In this document: piece by piece, positions 52,530 through 60,899 of the stretch
How positions within the stretch are numbered: the first letter of the stretch is position 1
Layout of the letters: each line of letters starts with the position of its first letter
NCBI GenBank assembly: GCA_947494975.1
Contig: CANLXA010000002.1
Span: 124,001-188,000 of the forward strand
Direction: 5' to 3'
Length of the DNA stretch: 64,000 bases
Source of the DNA: an uncultured Roseicyclus sp.
GTDB lineage: Bacteria > Pseudomonadota > Alphaproteobacteria > Rhodobacterales > Rhodobacteraceae
The notes under the pieces: model-generated
Database searches by the model: none
Told to the model about the DNA's origin: nothing
Seen by the model: the letters and a program-made list of their open reading frames with translations, nothing else
Program-made: the position numbers and the translations under genes

Positions 52530-54089
52530 TCACAGGCTTTCGAGGAAGGTGATCAGGGCGGCGCGATCAGCCGGCGGCATGGCAATGACGGCCTCGCGGG
52601 ACGCCTCTGCCTCTCCGCCGTGCCATAGGACGGCTTCCAACAGGTTACGGGCACGACCATCATGGAGGAAGTAGGTGTGGCCGCTGACCGTCTCCGTCAT
52701 GCCAATCCCCCAGAGTGGTGCGGTCCGCCATTCGCGGCCCGTTGCTCGTCCTTCAGGTCGGTTGTCAGCCAGTCCGTCACCCATATCGTGCAGCAACAGG
52801 TCGGTGTAGGGCCAGATCAACTGGAAGCTGGTGGCCGGATCGCGCTCCAGCCTGTGCGTGACAAAAGCAGGCGTGTGGCAGGCGGCACATTGGGCCGTGT
52901 GGAAGATCTCCCGTCCTCTGAGCACGGTTGGGTCGTCGACATCGCGGCGGGCGGGAACGGCGAGGTTCTGGCTGTAGAACGTCACCAGGTCGAGGCCAAC
53001 GTCATCGATTTCCAGCCCCTCCTGCTCGGGATCTCCCCCGTGCAGGGCAGCCACGCAATCCATTTGCATTTCGGTGCATTCGCCCCATCCGTTCGGGTGC
53101 AGTGCGTTCGAGATGCCGATATCGCCGGCGAAGGCACCGGCACTTTGTTCGCGGATCGTGGGGTTGCCTGCCTTATGGCCGAAGCGTCCCAACATCGGTT
53201 GGTTGTATTCCAGTGACCAGACGATCTGGGGGCGCCCGGAGATTCCGTCTCCATCGCGATCGTCCGGGTCGGCGTTGGCGAGGATGTCTTCCACGGGGAT
53301 CGCTTCCAACAGGCCAAGGCCAATCATCTGGTTGGCGATGCGTGGGCTGAGCATTGCATCGGGATGCAGGGGGCCGTAGCCGAGGTCGACGGCATCATAG
53401 GTGGGTTGGCGGAGCGTTGCTGTTTCGCCCCCGGACAGGGCCACCTCAATCTCTTCATACTCGATTTGAAGGGAGTATTCCGCGGCGAAGCCGGGAAGGC
53501 TGAAATCTTGCAACTGGGTGCCGTAATTCGGATCACCCTGTGTGGCGATGTAGTCCGCGATCTCGGACAAAGGGCCTGCGTTGATGGTTGGGGCAGGGAT
53601 TGAGATACGCAGGAACATCGACACGGAACTGTCGTCGGGTCCTTCCGGCGGATGGCCACGCCCGTCCTTGACGTGGCACCGCTGGCAGGACCGGGCGTTG
53701 TAGAGCGGCCCCAGACCGTCGCTCGCGAGGGTTGAGGCCGGGGCCGTCACCCAGAGCCGGCGGAACAACCCGTTCCCGACCCTGAAGTTCAACTCGCCCT
53801 CGAAGCTGAGGTTTCCCAATGGCTGTGAAAATGCATCGGCGTTCTGACGGGGCCTGACAGTGCCCGCCCCGGCCGAGTTTTCCTCGAACGGAAGGGCAAC
53901 CGTGAAATCAACGGGCGCAGCCGTGATCGCCGCGATCCGGGCCCGTTCTTCATCGGTGCGGGGAATAACATCCAGATGCACATCGGCAAGCCCCTCCCAT
54001 GCGGGTACGGGCGGGGTGGTATCGCTATTGGCCGCCAGGGCGAGAGCCAAGGCGATGGAGGCGGCGAGAAGGGGGGCTGATCGGTTCAT
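52530..54089 (-). CDS. Di-haem oxidoreductase (DUF1111 / thiol-oxidoreductase-like)
   Basis: A c-type cytochrome of about 519 residues with a signal peptide (MNRSAPLLAASIALALALAANS). Haem-binding motifs are CQRCH (near residue 150) and CAACH (near residue 400), as in the DUF1111 di-haem family related to MauG/CcpA. Between them are DGDGISGRPQIVW, RFGHKAGNPTIREQSAGAFAGDIGISN and LWGIGMTETVSGHTYFLHDGRARNL, all family-typical. The start is uncertain: ATG at 54089 or at 54104; neither has a strong SD. It lies between two imelysin genes and may oxidise Fe(II) or a partner during iron uptake (inference). Confidence 0.9.
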   Translation of the reverse strand: MNRSAPLLAASIALALALAANSDTTPPVPAWEGLADVHLDVIPRTDEERARIAAITAAPVDFTVALPFEENSAGAGTVRPRQNADAFSQPLGNLSFEGELNFRVGNGLFRRLWVTAPASTLASDGLGPLYNARSCQRCHVKDGRGHPPEGPDDSSVSMFLRISIPAPTINAGPLSEIADYIATQGDPNYGTQLQDFSLPGFAAEYSLQIEYEEIEVALSGGETATLRQPTYDAVDLGYGPLHPDAMLSPRIANQMIGLGLLEAIPVEDILANADPDDRDGDGISGRPQIVWSLEYNQPMLGRFGHKAGNPTIREQSAGAFAGDIGISNALHPNGWGECTEMQMDCVAALHGGDPEQEGLEIDDVGLDLVTFYSQNLAVPARRDVDDPTVLRGREIFHTAQCAACHTPAFVTHRLERDPATSFQLIWPYTDLLLHDMGDGLADNRPEGRATGREWRTAPLWGIGMTETVSGHTYFLHDGRARNLLEAVLWHGGEAEASREAVIAMPPADRAALITFLESL

Positions 54090-54147
54090 CTTTGCAATCC
54101 GCATCGGGTGAAGTGACATACATTGCCACTTCACCCTGCCTTGTGGG

Positions 54148-55410
54148 TTACTCGAAGACGGCGGATGGATTGTCGAGACTGTCGGATCCCTCAAAAGCGA
54201 TCGTGTCGAGGCCAAGCGCGACGACGATCCGCTCAATCGTCTGGGTCTGGGCTATGAGGCCGTTGACACCACCCATGATGAGGGCCTCACCGGCCTCATT
54301 CCCGCGTTCCAGCATCTGATCGTAGGCAAAGCCCGCCTCCGCCGCGAGGACAATCTGGCCAAGCTCGCGCATCGTCTCGGACAGGCGGATGCGCATTTCC
54401 GTGTCCAAAGCCGGATCGGTCGCGGCGACCAGATCAGACAGCGACGGCCCGCTGACGACGGTGCCGTCGGCCCGGACGTATTCGCCAAGGTAGACGTTCT
54501 GCACGCCAAGACCGTCGAGATAATGGTCGTTATGGGTGTTGTCGGCGAAGCAGGAATGCTCTTCCTCCGGGTCATTGAGCATGACGCCAAGGCGCATCCG
54601 TTCGCCCGCGACTTCCCCGTAGGAGAGCGATCCCATGCCGGTCAGCATCGCAGAGATCCCGGCGTCCGGATCGGCCATTACGGCAGCACGGGCATCGCCG
54701 CCTTCCACCCATTGGGCCGCCATCCATTCCAGATCGCTCACCAGAAGCTCGGTCGCCGCGGTCAGATACTCCGCGCGGCGGTCACAGTTGCCGCCGGTGC
54801 ACGCGTCGCCTGCTGCGAAATCCGTCCAGGGACGGTTGCCCGCACCGGGGCCGTGGCCGTTCAGGTCTTGGCCCCAAAGCAGAAACTCGATGGCGTGGTA
54901 GCCCGTGGCCACGTTCGCCTCGATCCCATCGGCCTCGTGCAGCGTCTCTTCCAAAAGGGCGGGTGTGATAATGCTGGCGTCGATCTCTGTCCCCGACAAT
55001 GTGAAGGAGGCATTGGCGATGACGTTGAGCGCGGCAAGCTCGTTCTCGTCGCTCGGGCCCCCGTATCCTCCGTCCACATAGTCGATCAGGCCTTCGTCCA
55101 GCGGCCAGGCGTTCACCCGGCCTTCCCAGTCATCGACGATGGCATTGCCGAAGCGATACACCTCGGTTTGCTGGTAAGGGACCCGTGCGGCCAGCCACGC
55201 GGCCCGGGCGGCAGTAAGCACCTCTGCCGAGGGGTTTGCGACCAGGTCCGCAACCGCCTCTTCCAGCGCTTCGGCCGTGATCAGGCTGTCTTCATAGCCC
55301 GCTGCCGCAATGTTTGCGTATGTGGTCAAGACGTCGGTGGCCTCTTGTGCCATCGCCGGTCCGGCAAAGAATGTGGCCAAGGCTGTGGTTGTCAGGATCG
55401 TTCTTTTCAT
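54148..55410 (-). CDS. Imelysin-family protein (first copy)
   Basis: A 420-residue periplasmic protein. The signal peptide is MKRTILTTTALATFFAGPAMAQE. The imelysin motifs are intact: RFGNAIVDDWEGRVNAWPLDEGLIDYVDG, and GYHAIEFLLWGQDLNG with the GxHxxE signature near residue 170, plus a CTGGNC disulfide loop. This long form matches iron-regulated imelysins such as IrpA. It is the first gene of the imelysin-DUF1111-imelysin-DUF1513 operon, with a leader of more than 200 nt containing an iron-box-like palindrome and a hairpin. Confidence 0.92.
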   Translation of the reverse strand: MKRTILTTTALATFFAGPAMAQEATDVLTTYANIAAAGYEDSLITAEALEEAVADLVANPSAEVLTAARAAWLAARVPYQQTEVYRFGNAIVDDWEGRVNAWPLDEGLIDYVDGGYGGPSDENELAALNVIANASFTLSGTEIDASIITPALLEETLHEADGIEANVATGYHAIEFLLWGQDLNGHGPGAGNRPWTDFAAGDACTGGNCDRRAEYLTAATELLVSDLEWMAAQWVEGGDARAAVMADPDAGISAMLTGMGSLSYGEVAGERMRLGVMLNDPEEEHSCFADNTHNDHYLDGLGVQNVYLGEYVRADGTVVSGPSLSDLVAATDPALDTEMRIRLSETMRELGQIVLAAEAGFAYDQMLERGNEAGEALIMGGVNGLIAQTQTIERIVVALGLDTIAFEGSDSLDNPSAVFE

Positions 55411-55504
55411 CGCGCAGTGTCCCTTGTGTGCGGTCAGTTGGATCGACTGGCTTACGCATAGGCACTGGCTGGGTCGAAGTGGGTGTGTCGGTCAGGAATT
55501 CAAA

Positions 55505-55561
55505 AGACGGCGATGCATCCGCGTTGGAACAAATACATTCCAACAGATGCGCTCGCCGTCT
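55505..55561 (-). promoter_or_regulatory. Long hairpin in the imelysin leader (attenuator or terminator)
   Basis: AGACGGCGA (55505-55513) pairs with TCGCCGTCT (55553-55561), and inside it GTTGGAA (55523-55529) pairs with TTCCAAC (55538-55544), giving a stem of over 20 bp with small bulges and an 8-nt loop. On the minus strand the stem ends in CCGTCTTTTG, a short U-run. It may terminate the upstream cupredoxin operon or attenuate the imelysin transcript. Confidence 0.6.
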
Positions 55562-55644
55562 GTTGCAGCATTGGTCCGGATTTCGGTCCGCCACTATCCA
55601 ATTCCCTGCATGCAGGAGGGCTGACTCGCCCTCTGTGGATAATC

Positions 55645-55661
55645 CTGACCTATTTAGTCAG
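55645..55661. promoter_or_regulatory. Iron-box-like palindrome (TGA-N9-TCA)
   Basis: CTGACCTATTTAGTCAG is a perfect 5-bp dyad and fits TGA-N9-TCA, the shape of the RirA/IRO and Iron-Rhodo boxes bound by Rrf2-type iron regulators in alphaproteobacteria. It lies about 235 bp upstream of the first imelysin gene in a metal-uptake region. Binding by RirA or IscR is inferred. Confidence 0.6.
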
Positions 55662-55729
55662 ATAATGCAAAGCGAGATTGGGAGACACGGCAACATGTCG
55701 CGATCTGACACATCACAGACATCCGGCAA

Positions 55730-56218
55730 TCAACTCAGGTCGATCTCTTCGAACAACGCTCTGAAAGCAGCCCTGGCTCGGTCTCGCTGCCTGACCGACC
55801 GGGCGGCATCGAGGTTGGAAAGGTCATTGCCGACAATGATCAAGCCCACCATTCCAACCTCATAGTGGGGTGTGCAGACATAGCCGTAGACCCCCGGCAC
55901 GCTCATTTCGAGGGTGACCACTTCGTCCACCCCGCCGTTCCACGGCTCGACCCCCTCGGGGATCATGCCGCGTCGGGCGGCGGTGTTGTGGCCCGTGTCG
56001 GTGGGAATGAATGTCACCACATCACCAGTGGCCGCATGTAGAATGGGTGGTTCGAACACGTTGATGTTCTGATCGTCAGAGCAAGCCGCGTTCAGCATCA
56101 TGATGACATGATGGCCGGGGGTGAGGAGGGGCACGTTATTGGCGAGGGCCACGCCGGTGAAACCCGCAAAGACACCAGCGGAGACAAGAAAATGGCGGCG
56201 GCCGGGATCAGTAGGCAT
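55730..56218 (-). CDS. Cupredoxin (pseudoazurin/plastocyanin-like), exported
   Basis: A 162-residue protein with an RR-containing leader (RRHFLVSAGVFAGFTGVALA) and a blue-copper-type domain. FEPPILHAATGDVVTFIPTDTGHNTAARRGMIPEGVEPW holds the first His ligand (GHN), and VPGVYGYVCTPHYEVGMVGLIIV holds the Cys-His-Met set. A C-terminal helix follows. It is probably periplasmic and binds copper for electron transfer. The start overlaps the end of the ABC ATPase gene by 11 bp, so it is the fourth gene of a metal-type ABC operon, an unusual pairing. Confidence 0.87.
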   Translation of the reverse strand: MPTDPGRRHFLVSAGVFAGFTGVALANNVPLLTPGHHVIMMLNAACSDDQNINVFEPPILHAATGDVVTFIPTDTGHNTAARRGMIPEGVEPWNGGVDEVVTLEMSVPGVYGYVCTPHYEVGMVGLIIVGNDLSNLDAARSVRQRDRARAAFRALFEEIDLS

Positions 56219-56975
56219 GAACGAGCAAATCCTTCCGAGGACCTACGGTCACTTCGATGTTCACGCCGTAAGTGCTGGCAATCGTGTGGCTGCGAAGAAC
56301 GACATCAGGCGGCCCTTGGGCCAGGATGCGCCCTTCACCCAACAGGATCAGGTGATCGGCGAAACGGGCCGCTAGGTTCAGGTCATGGAGCGCGACCAGC
56401 CCCGTGACTTGCCGGTCGGACATGGCATCACGGATGCGGCTCAAAACGTCGAGTTGGTGACGTAGATCGAGGGCGGATGTCGGCTCGTCGAACAGATAAA
56501 CATCTGATCGGCGAACGAGGGCCTGGACGACCGAGACCATCTGGGATTGGCCGCCAGACAACTCGCTCACGTAAGCTTCCGACAGGTGCCCGATGCCGCC
56601 CTGATGCAGCGCCTTCGCCACCGCGTCGATATCCGCGCTGCCGACTTTCCAACCGCGAAGCTGCTTTTGGGCCATCATCACCACGTCGAACACGGTGAGT
56701 GCCGCGTTCGCAGTGAAGAATTGCGGCATGAAGCACACCTGTTGCAGGCGTCTTCGGGTGGTCAGTTTGGCAAGGTCCTGATCGCCAAGGTGAACCTGTC
56801 CGCTGCTGGGCTTCAGCAACCCTGCAATCAAGCGGAACAACGTGGATTTGCCGGATGCATTGGGGCCGATCAAGGCGGTCAGCTTGCCAGTGGGCAGCGG
56901 AGCAAACCCGACACCTTTGAGGATGGGCCGGCGCCCGTATGCGAATTCCAGACCGGAGACCTGCAGACCACTCAT
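56208..56975 (-). CDS. FecE-type ABC transporter ATPase
   Basis: A 255-residue ATPase. Walker A GPNASGKST is near residue 40, the signature ELSGGQSQM near 137, Walker B VYLFDEPTSALD near 157, and the switch ALHDLNLAARF near 193. This matches FecE/BtuD-class importers of ferric siderophores, haem or cobalamin. The track ORF extends into the permease in another frame; the ATG at 56975 overlaps the permease stop (ATGA) and is used here. It works in the cytoplasm with the FecCD permease. Confidence 0.93.
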   Translation of the reverse strand: MSGLQVSGLEFAYGRRPILKGVGFAPLPTGKLTALIGPNASGKSTLFRLIAGLLKPSSGQVHLGDQDLAKLTTRRRLQQVCFMPQFFTANAALTVFDVVMMAQKQLRGWKVGSADIDAVAKALHQGGIGHLSEAYVSELSGGQSQMVSVVQALVRRSDVYLFDEPTSALDLRHQLDVLSRIRDAMSDRQVTGLVALHDLNLAARFADHLILLGEGRILAQGPPDVVLRSHTIASTYGVNIEVTVGPRKDLLVHAY

Positions 56976-58045
56976 TGCCAGTGTCTTTTGCGTTGGGTGA
57001 GGATGAGAGAGATGAAGAACGGAATACCGATCAACGACGTGATCATCCCGATGGGGTAGACGACGCCCGGTGTGATCGACTTCGATGCGATGGAGGTGCC
57101 CGACAGGATCAACGCTCCGCACAAGGCGGATAGCGGTAGAAATCCGCGCTGATCTTCGCCAACGATCAGCCGCGCGATATGTGGCCCCACGAGGCCCACA
57201 AAGGCAATCGCGCCGACGAAGGACACGGCGACCGCTGACAGGAGCGAAACCCCTGCCAAAACGGCAAGGCGTAGTCCGCTGACGTTGACGCCGAGGGCGG
57301 CGGCTTTGTCCTCTCCCATCCTGAGCGCCGTCAGAGCCCAGGACTTGTAAATGAAATAGGGCAGGACAATCGCCAACAGCGCGACGCAGATCCCGACCTT
57401 CTCCCATGTGGCCCGGGCCAGCGATCCCATTTGCCAGAAGATGAGTTGAGCCAGCTGGATCTCTGATGCACCGTATTGCAGGAACATCAACAGCGCGTTG
57501 AAGGTGAACAGCATGGCGATGCCCACCAGGATCATCGCCTCGGGCGAGACCCCGCGCAGACGGGTGAAGGCAAACAGGCCGAGCGAGGTCAGCATCGCCA
57601 TGACGAACGCATTCACCGTCACGAACAGACCACCCACGCCGGGGATCAGGGACCATCCCAGAACGATGGCGAGGGCGGCCCCGAAACTGGCGGCGGACGA
57701 AAGCCCAAGCGTGAACGGGTCCGCCAGCGGATTGTTGAGGATCGTCTGCATTTCGGCCCCAGCCACGCCAAGCATGGCGCCAACGGCAACAGCCATCAGG
57801 GCGACGGGCAGGCGAAGGCCCCAGATCACGACCGCTTCGTTCGTTGTGGCGATTGACGGTTGCAGGATGACTTGGATCACGCGCCCGATGCTCGCGTCAA
57901 ACGGGCCGGAGACGATATCCAGCAGAACGGTAAGGCAGAGGATCGCGATGGCCGTGCCGACGATCACGGCGCGCCTGGTGATCGACTTTCGGTATCCAGT
58001 CGAGATGTCGGACACACTTGGTCCGAGCACGGGTGTATCTGTCAT
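56972..58045 (-). CDS. FecCD-family ABC permease
   Basis: A 357-residue, about ten-helix permease. RLPVALMAVAVGAMLGVAGAEMQTILNNPLADPFTLGLSSAASFGAALAIVLG is the classic BtuC/FecCD motif region, and VAFVGLVGPHIARLIVGEDQRGFLPLSALCGALIL the second. It forms a homodimeric channel with two ATPase subunits. It is 71 bp after the binding-protein gene. The substrate class is an iron chelate, haem or B12; the surrounding imelysin genes favour iron. Confidence 0.94.
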   Translation of the reverse strand: MTDTPVLGPSVSDISTGYRKSITRRAVIVGTAIAILCLTVLLDIVSGPFDASIGRVIQVILQPSIATTNEAVVIWGLRLPVALMAVAVGAMLGVAGAEMQTILNNPLADPFTLGLSSAASFGAALAIVLGWSLIPGVGGLFVTVNAFVMAMLTSLGLFAFTRLRGVSPEAMILVGIAMLFTFNALLMFLQYGASEIQLAQLIFWQMGSLARATWEKVGICVALLAIVLPYFIYKSWALTALRMGEDKAAALGVNVSGLRLAVLAGVSLLSAVAVSFVGAIAFVGLVGPHIARLIVGEDQRGFLPLSALCGALILSGTSIASKSITPGVVYPIGMITSLIGIPFFISLILTQRKRHWQ

Positions 58046-58116
58046 CGAATTGATCCTGATTGGAGAGATTGGCGGCGGCCCAGAGCAATTCCCAGCCGCC
58101 GCCCATGGTCCGCTGG

Positions 58117-59271
58117 TCAGTTGGACAAGCTGACCCAGAACTGACCCTCGAAGCCATACGGCAGGAACCGATAATGAAGACGTGTCATGGTCTCTTCCGG
58201 GTCAAGGTCCGGGAACGCGTCGGGGTGTAGCCACACTGCGATCTGTTGGATGGCAACGAAGTGGAAAGGCGAGTTATAGAACTGGTGATAGATGGAATGC
58301 ATCCGGCCTTCCTCCACCGCCCGCAGGGTCTCGAACCCGGGACGCGCGGCCAGGGCTTGCAGACGTTCCTGGTTCACGGCCTCTGAACCCTCGTACCCCA
58401 GAAGTGTCGCGGTGACTTCCGGGCGAGCCTCGGACCAATTGGCACCGGTGCTCAGCATCACGTCCGGATCGGCGGCGATGATGCCTTCGAGGGTGATCTC
58501 CACACTGTAGGCGTTCGCCAGGGTGGAGCCATAGTTCACGCCCCCGGCAAGCTCGATGAAGCGGCCATAATTGTAGCTTCCGAACGTGTTGCAGCAGAAA
58601 TCCGGGTTCCAGCCTGCGGCGTTCTCCATCACGACAAGGGGGCGCTCTTCCGCCGGAATGCCGTCGACAACGTTGGTCACACGGCGCATCTCGGCGATGT
58701 AGAAGTCGATGAACTCGGCCGCGTTGGCCTCTTCCCCCAACAGGCGGCCCAAGATCAGCAGCGATGGGACGGTATTCTCCGTCGCATTGCGGCGGAAGTC
58801 GATGAAGACCACGGGCACGCCTGCTTCGTCGAGTCGTTCAATCAGGCCGGTTTCTTCGGCGTTGAACAACCCGCCCAAGTCCAGCAGAACCAGGTCGGCC
58901 TCATTCTGAAGCACGGCCTCGATGCTGAAATCGCTGGAGTATGGATTGCCGAAGTTGATCAGCCGATCCGTATCCTCGGGGAAGGCGGCCTCGAACCGGC
59001 GGAAGGCGTCGGGGTCGTAAAGGATCAGGTCGTCCTTCCACCCGATGATGTTTTCGAACGGGTTGCCGTCCTCGATGGCCGCGATGGAATACATCATCCG
59101 CCCCTCGCCGAGGACGATGCGGGTGGGACGATCGGGCAACGTCACTTCGCGGCCTGCAATATCGGTGAGAGTGAAGGCTTCGGCTTGAGCATCAGGGGCG
59201 GACGCGACCACAAGGGTTGCGCTGGCTGCTATAGCACCAAGGAAGCCGCTGAAACGTGTCTGGAACGACAT
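58117..59271 (-). CDS. FepB/BtuF-type periplasmic binding protein
   Basis: A 384-residue solute-binding protein with a Sec signal (about residues 1-30). The N-terminal domain starts FTLTDIAGREVTLPDRPTRIVL, with DLVLLDLGGLFNAEETGLIERLDEAGVPVVFIDFR as the middle helix region typical of class III binding proteins with a long rigid helix. WNPDFCCNTFGSYNYG carries adjacent cysteines, uncommon in this family. It is the first gene of the binding protein-permease-ATPase-cupredoxin operon. It likely binds a ferric siderophore or haem. Confidence 0.91.
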   Translation of the reverse strand: MSFQTRFSGFLGAIAASATLVVASAPDAQAEAFTLTDIAGREVTLPDRPTRIVLGEGRMMYSIAAIEDGNPFENIIGWKDDLILYDPDAFRRFEAAFPEDTDRLINFGNPYSSDFSIEAVLQNEADLVLLDLGGLFNAEETGLIERLDEAGVPVVFIDFRRNATENTVPSLLILGRLLGEEANAAEFIDFYIAEMRRVTNVVDGIPAEERPLVVMENAAGWNPDFCCNTFGSYNYGRFIELAGGVNYGSTLANAYSVEITLEGIIAADPDVMLSTGANWSEARPEVTATLLGYEGSEAVNQERLQALAARPGFETLRAVEEGRMHSIYHQFYNSPFHFVAIQQIAVWLHPDAFPDLDPEETMTRLHYRFLPYGFEGQFWVSLSN

Positions 59272-59754
59272 GAGCGGTCTCCGGATTATGGTGTATCCGT
59301 GTGCTAGTGCTGGTTTTCGCTAATGTCGAGTCTTTTTGTCGGAATAGATATCCGCATCCAGGAAACACCATGGATAGCATGATCTTTTCGAGCAATAGGA
59401 TTGAGTGCCAACCAATCAATGCGAGTTGCAGACAGCTCATCTCCAGTCGTGCCCCGTCAGAAGGAGGCGTCCTCCGGACCTGACCACTCCCCAGACGTCA
59501 GCTCTCGGACCATCTTTGTGCGATTGAGCAAGACGGTGTCTTTGCCAATATCGTCCGATCAGAAAATGAATCATCTTTCGAGGGCGGTGGGGTGTTTGGC
59601 AATGAAGTAGACGACCTATGAATTTGTCATGCCAGGTGACGCCTGTGGTGATCCTTCTCACCATCGGCGGCGTCGACTGCAGGGGAGAAGCGAATTCAAT
59701 TCCCGCTTATTGGTGCGCGGTACTGGACGACAACAAGCGCCCGGCAGCCGGTTA
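59272..59754. other. Intergenic, no gene seen
   Basis: 483 bp between the Mrp operon end and the binding-protein gene. It should hold the ABC operon promoter near 59300-59400, which is AT-richer, but I found no convincing iron-box or palindrome there. The left-to-right frames crossing it have no recognisable protein. Confidence 0.4.
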
Positions 59755-60129
59755 TCAGCGATCCGCCTCGCCATCGGGGGGATCATCGTAGATGGACCAG
59801 CCGAAGTCGCGATCGCTCGGGGGGAGCTCATCCTGGGGCGTATTGCGGGCGAGGTAGGCCTTTGCAATGAAGTTCGCCGTGATCGGCGCCGTGAGGAACA
59901 GGAACAGCGAGATCAGGAGTTCGTGCACCGACACGTGCCCGGTATCGACGTAGAAGAAGATGATGGAAGCCAACAGCACGCCACCGACGCCGAGCGTCGT
60001 GGCCTTGGTGGGCGCATGCAGGCGCTGGACGGTATTCTTCAGTTTCACCAGCCCGTAGGAGCCGACGAAACCGAAGATGCCACTGATGACAAGGAAGACC
60101 GAGATGAGCAGTTCAGCCGCGACGTCCAT
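59755..60129 (-). CDS. mnhG: Mrp/Pha antiporter subunit G
   Basis: A 124-residue protein with three helices. LVISGIFGFVGSYGLVKLKNTVQRLHAPTKATTLGVGGVLLASIIFF is the MnhG/PhaG signature, with RLHAPTKA conserved. It is the last gene of the operon, 9 bp after mnhF. It is a small structural subunit of the multisubunit cation/proton antiporter in the inner membrane. Confidence 0.94.
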   Translation of the reverse strand: MDVAAELLISVFLVISGIFGFVGSYGLVKLKNTVQRLHAPTKATTLGVGGVLLASIIFFYVDTGHVSVHELLISLFLFLTAPITANFIAKAYLARNTPQDELPPSDRDFGWSIYDDPPDGEADR

Positions 60130-60138
60130 GGGTCTACC

Positions 60139-60408
60139 TCACTCGATGATGTCGCCGCGCAAGAGAAAGCGGCAATAGGCGACGGTGGAGACGAAACCGA
60201 CCATGGCGACGAGCATGGCCGCCTCGAAATAGATCGCTGTGCCGCGCCAGACGCCATAGAGCACCAGCAGCGCGATCACGTTGATCACCATCGTATCGAG
60301 TGCCAGGATCCGGTCGGCGGCGTCGGGGCCCACGGCGATACGCCAGAGATCCAGCAGGAGCGCCACGCCGTAGCAGCCGGCGGCGAACATCAGGGCATAT
60401 TCGATCAT
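60139..60408 (-). CDS. mnhF: Mrp/Pha antiporter subunit F
   Basis: An 89-residue three-helix protein: LMFAAGCYGVALLLDLWRIAVGPDAADRILALDTMVINVIALLVLYG. The GPDAADRILALD stretch is the MrpF motif with a conserved Asp. It overlaps the mnhE end by 4 bp. It is part of the complex that exchanges Na+ or K+ for H+. Confidence 0.94.
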   Translation of the reverse strand: MIEYALMFAAGCYGVALLLDLWRIAVGPDAADRILALDTMVINVIALLVLYGVWRGTAIYFEAAMLVAMVGFVSTVAYCRFLLRGDIIE

Positions 60409-60896
60409 GGAAAGATCTCCTTCAGGCGGCGTTCGTAGCGCGACTTGATCTCATCCCGTACGCTGTCGGGGTCGTCGGTGTGCAGGCAATGGACAAGGAT
60501 CGCGCCACCGTCGGCGGCCAGCATGGCCGAGACCGTGCCCGGCGTCATGGTGATCGTGCCCGCCAGAACGGTGATCGCCTCGGCCGATTTGAGGTCAAGC
60601 GGGATCGGGATCCAGTGCGATCGGATATCGGGCTCGCGGCGAAACAGGATGATCATCGCGACCTGAACGTTGGCGACGATAATGTCCCATAGCACGACCA
60701 GAACGTATTCAATGATCTTGAACGGCCGGGCGAGTCTGGGTCGGTTGGGCCAATAGGCGGCGGTGACCATCGGGATGATCAGCCCGAACAGCGTTCCAAG
60801 GATGAGGTTACCCAAGGTGAACGTATTCACCAGGCCGAGCCACACCAGAACGAGGGTCAGGCTGAGGAGGGGGTGGGGCACAAGGCGTGTCAGCAT
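60405..60896 (-). CDS. mnhE: Mrp/Pha antiporter subunit E
   Basis: A 163-residue protein with two N-terminal helices and a cytoplasmic domain. IIEYVLVVLWDIIVANVQVAMIILF, then IPLDLKSAEAITVLAGTITMTPGTVSAML, are characteristic of MrpE/PhaE (the TMTPGT motif). It overlaps mnhF by 4 bp and is 3 bp after mnhD. Confidence 0.94.
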   Translation of the reverse strand: MLTRLVPHPLLSLTLVLVWLGLVNTFTLGNLILGTLFGLIIPMVTAAYWPNRPRLARPFKIIEYVLVVLWDIIVANVQVAMIILFRREPDIRSHWIPIPLDLKSAEAITVLAGTITMTPGTVSAMLAADGGAILVHCLHTDDPDSVRDEIKSRYERRLKEIFP

Positions 60897-60899
60897 GGC

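Noticed and set aside
59272-59420. Iron-box upstream of the ABC binding-protein gene
   Set aside because: The best match (ATTGA...TCAAT) does not have the 9-bp spacing, so no site is claimed.
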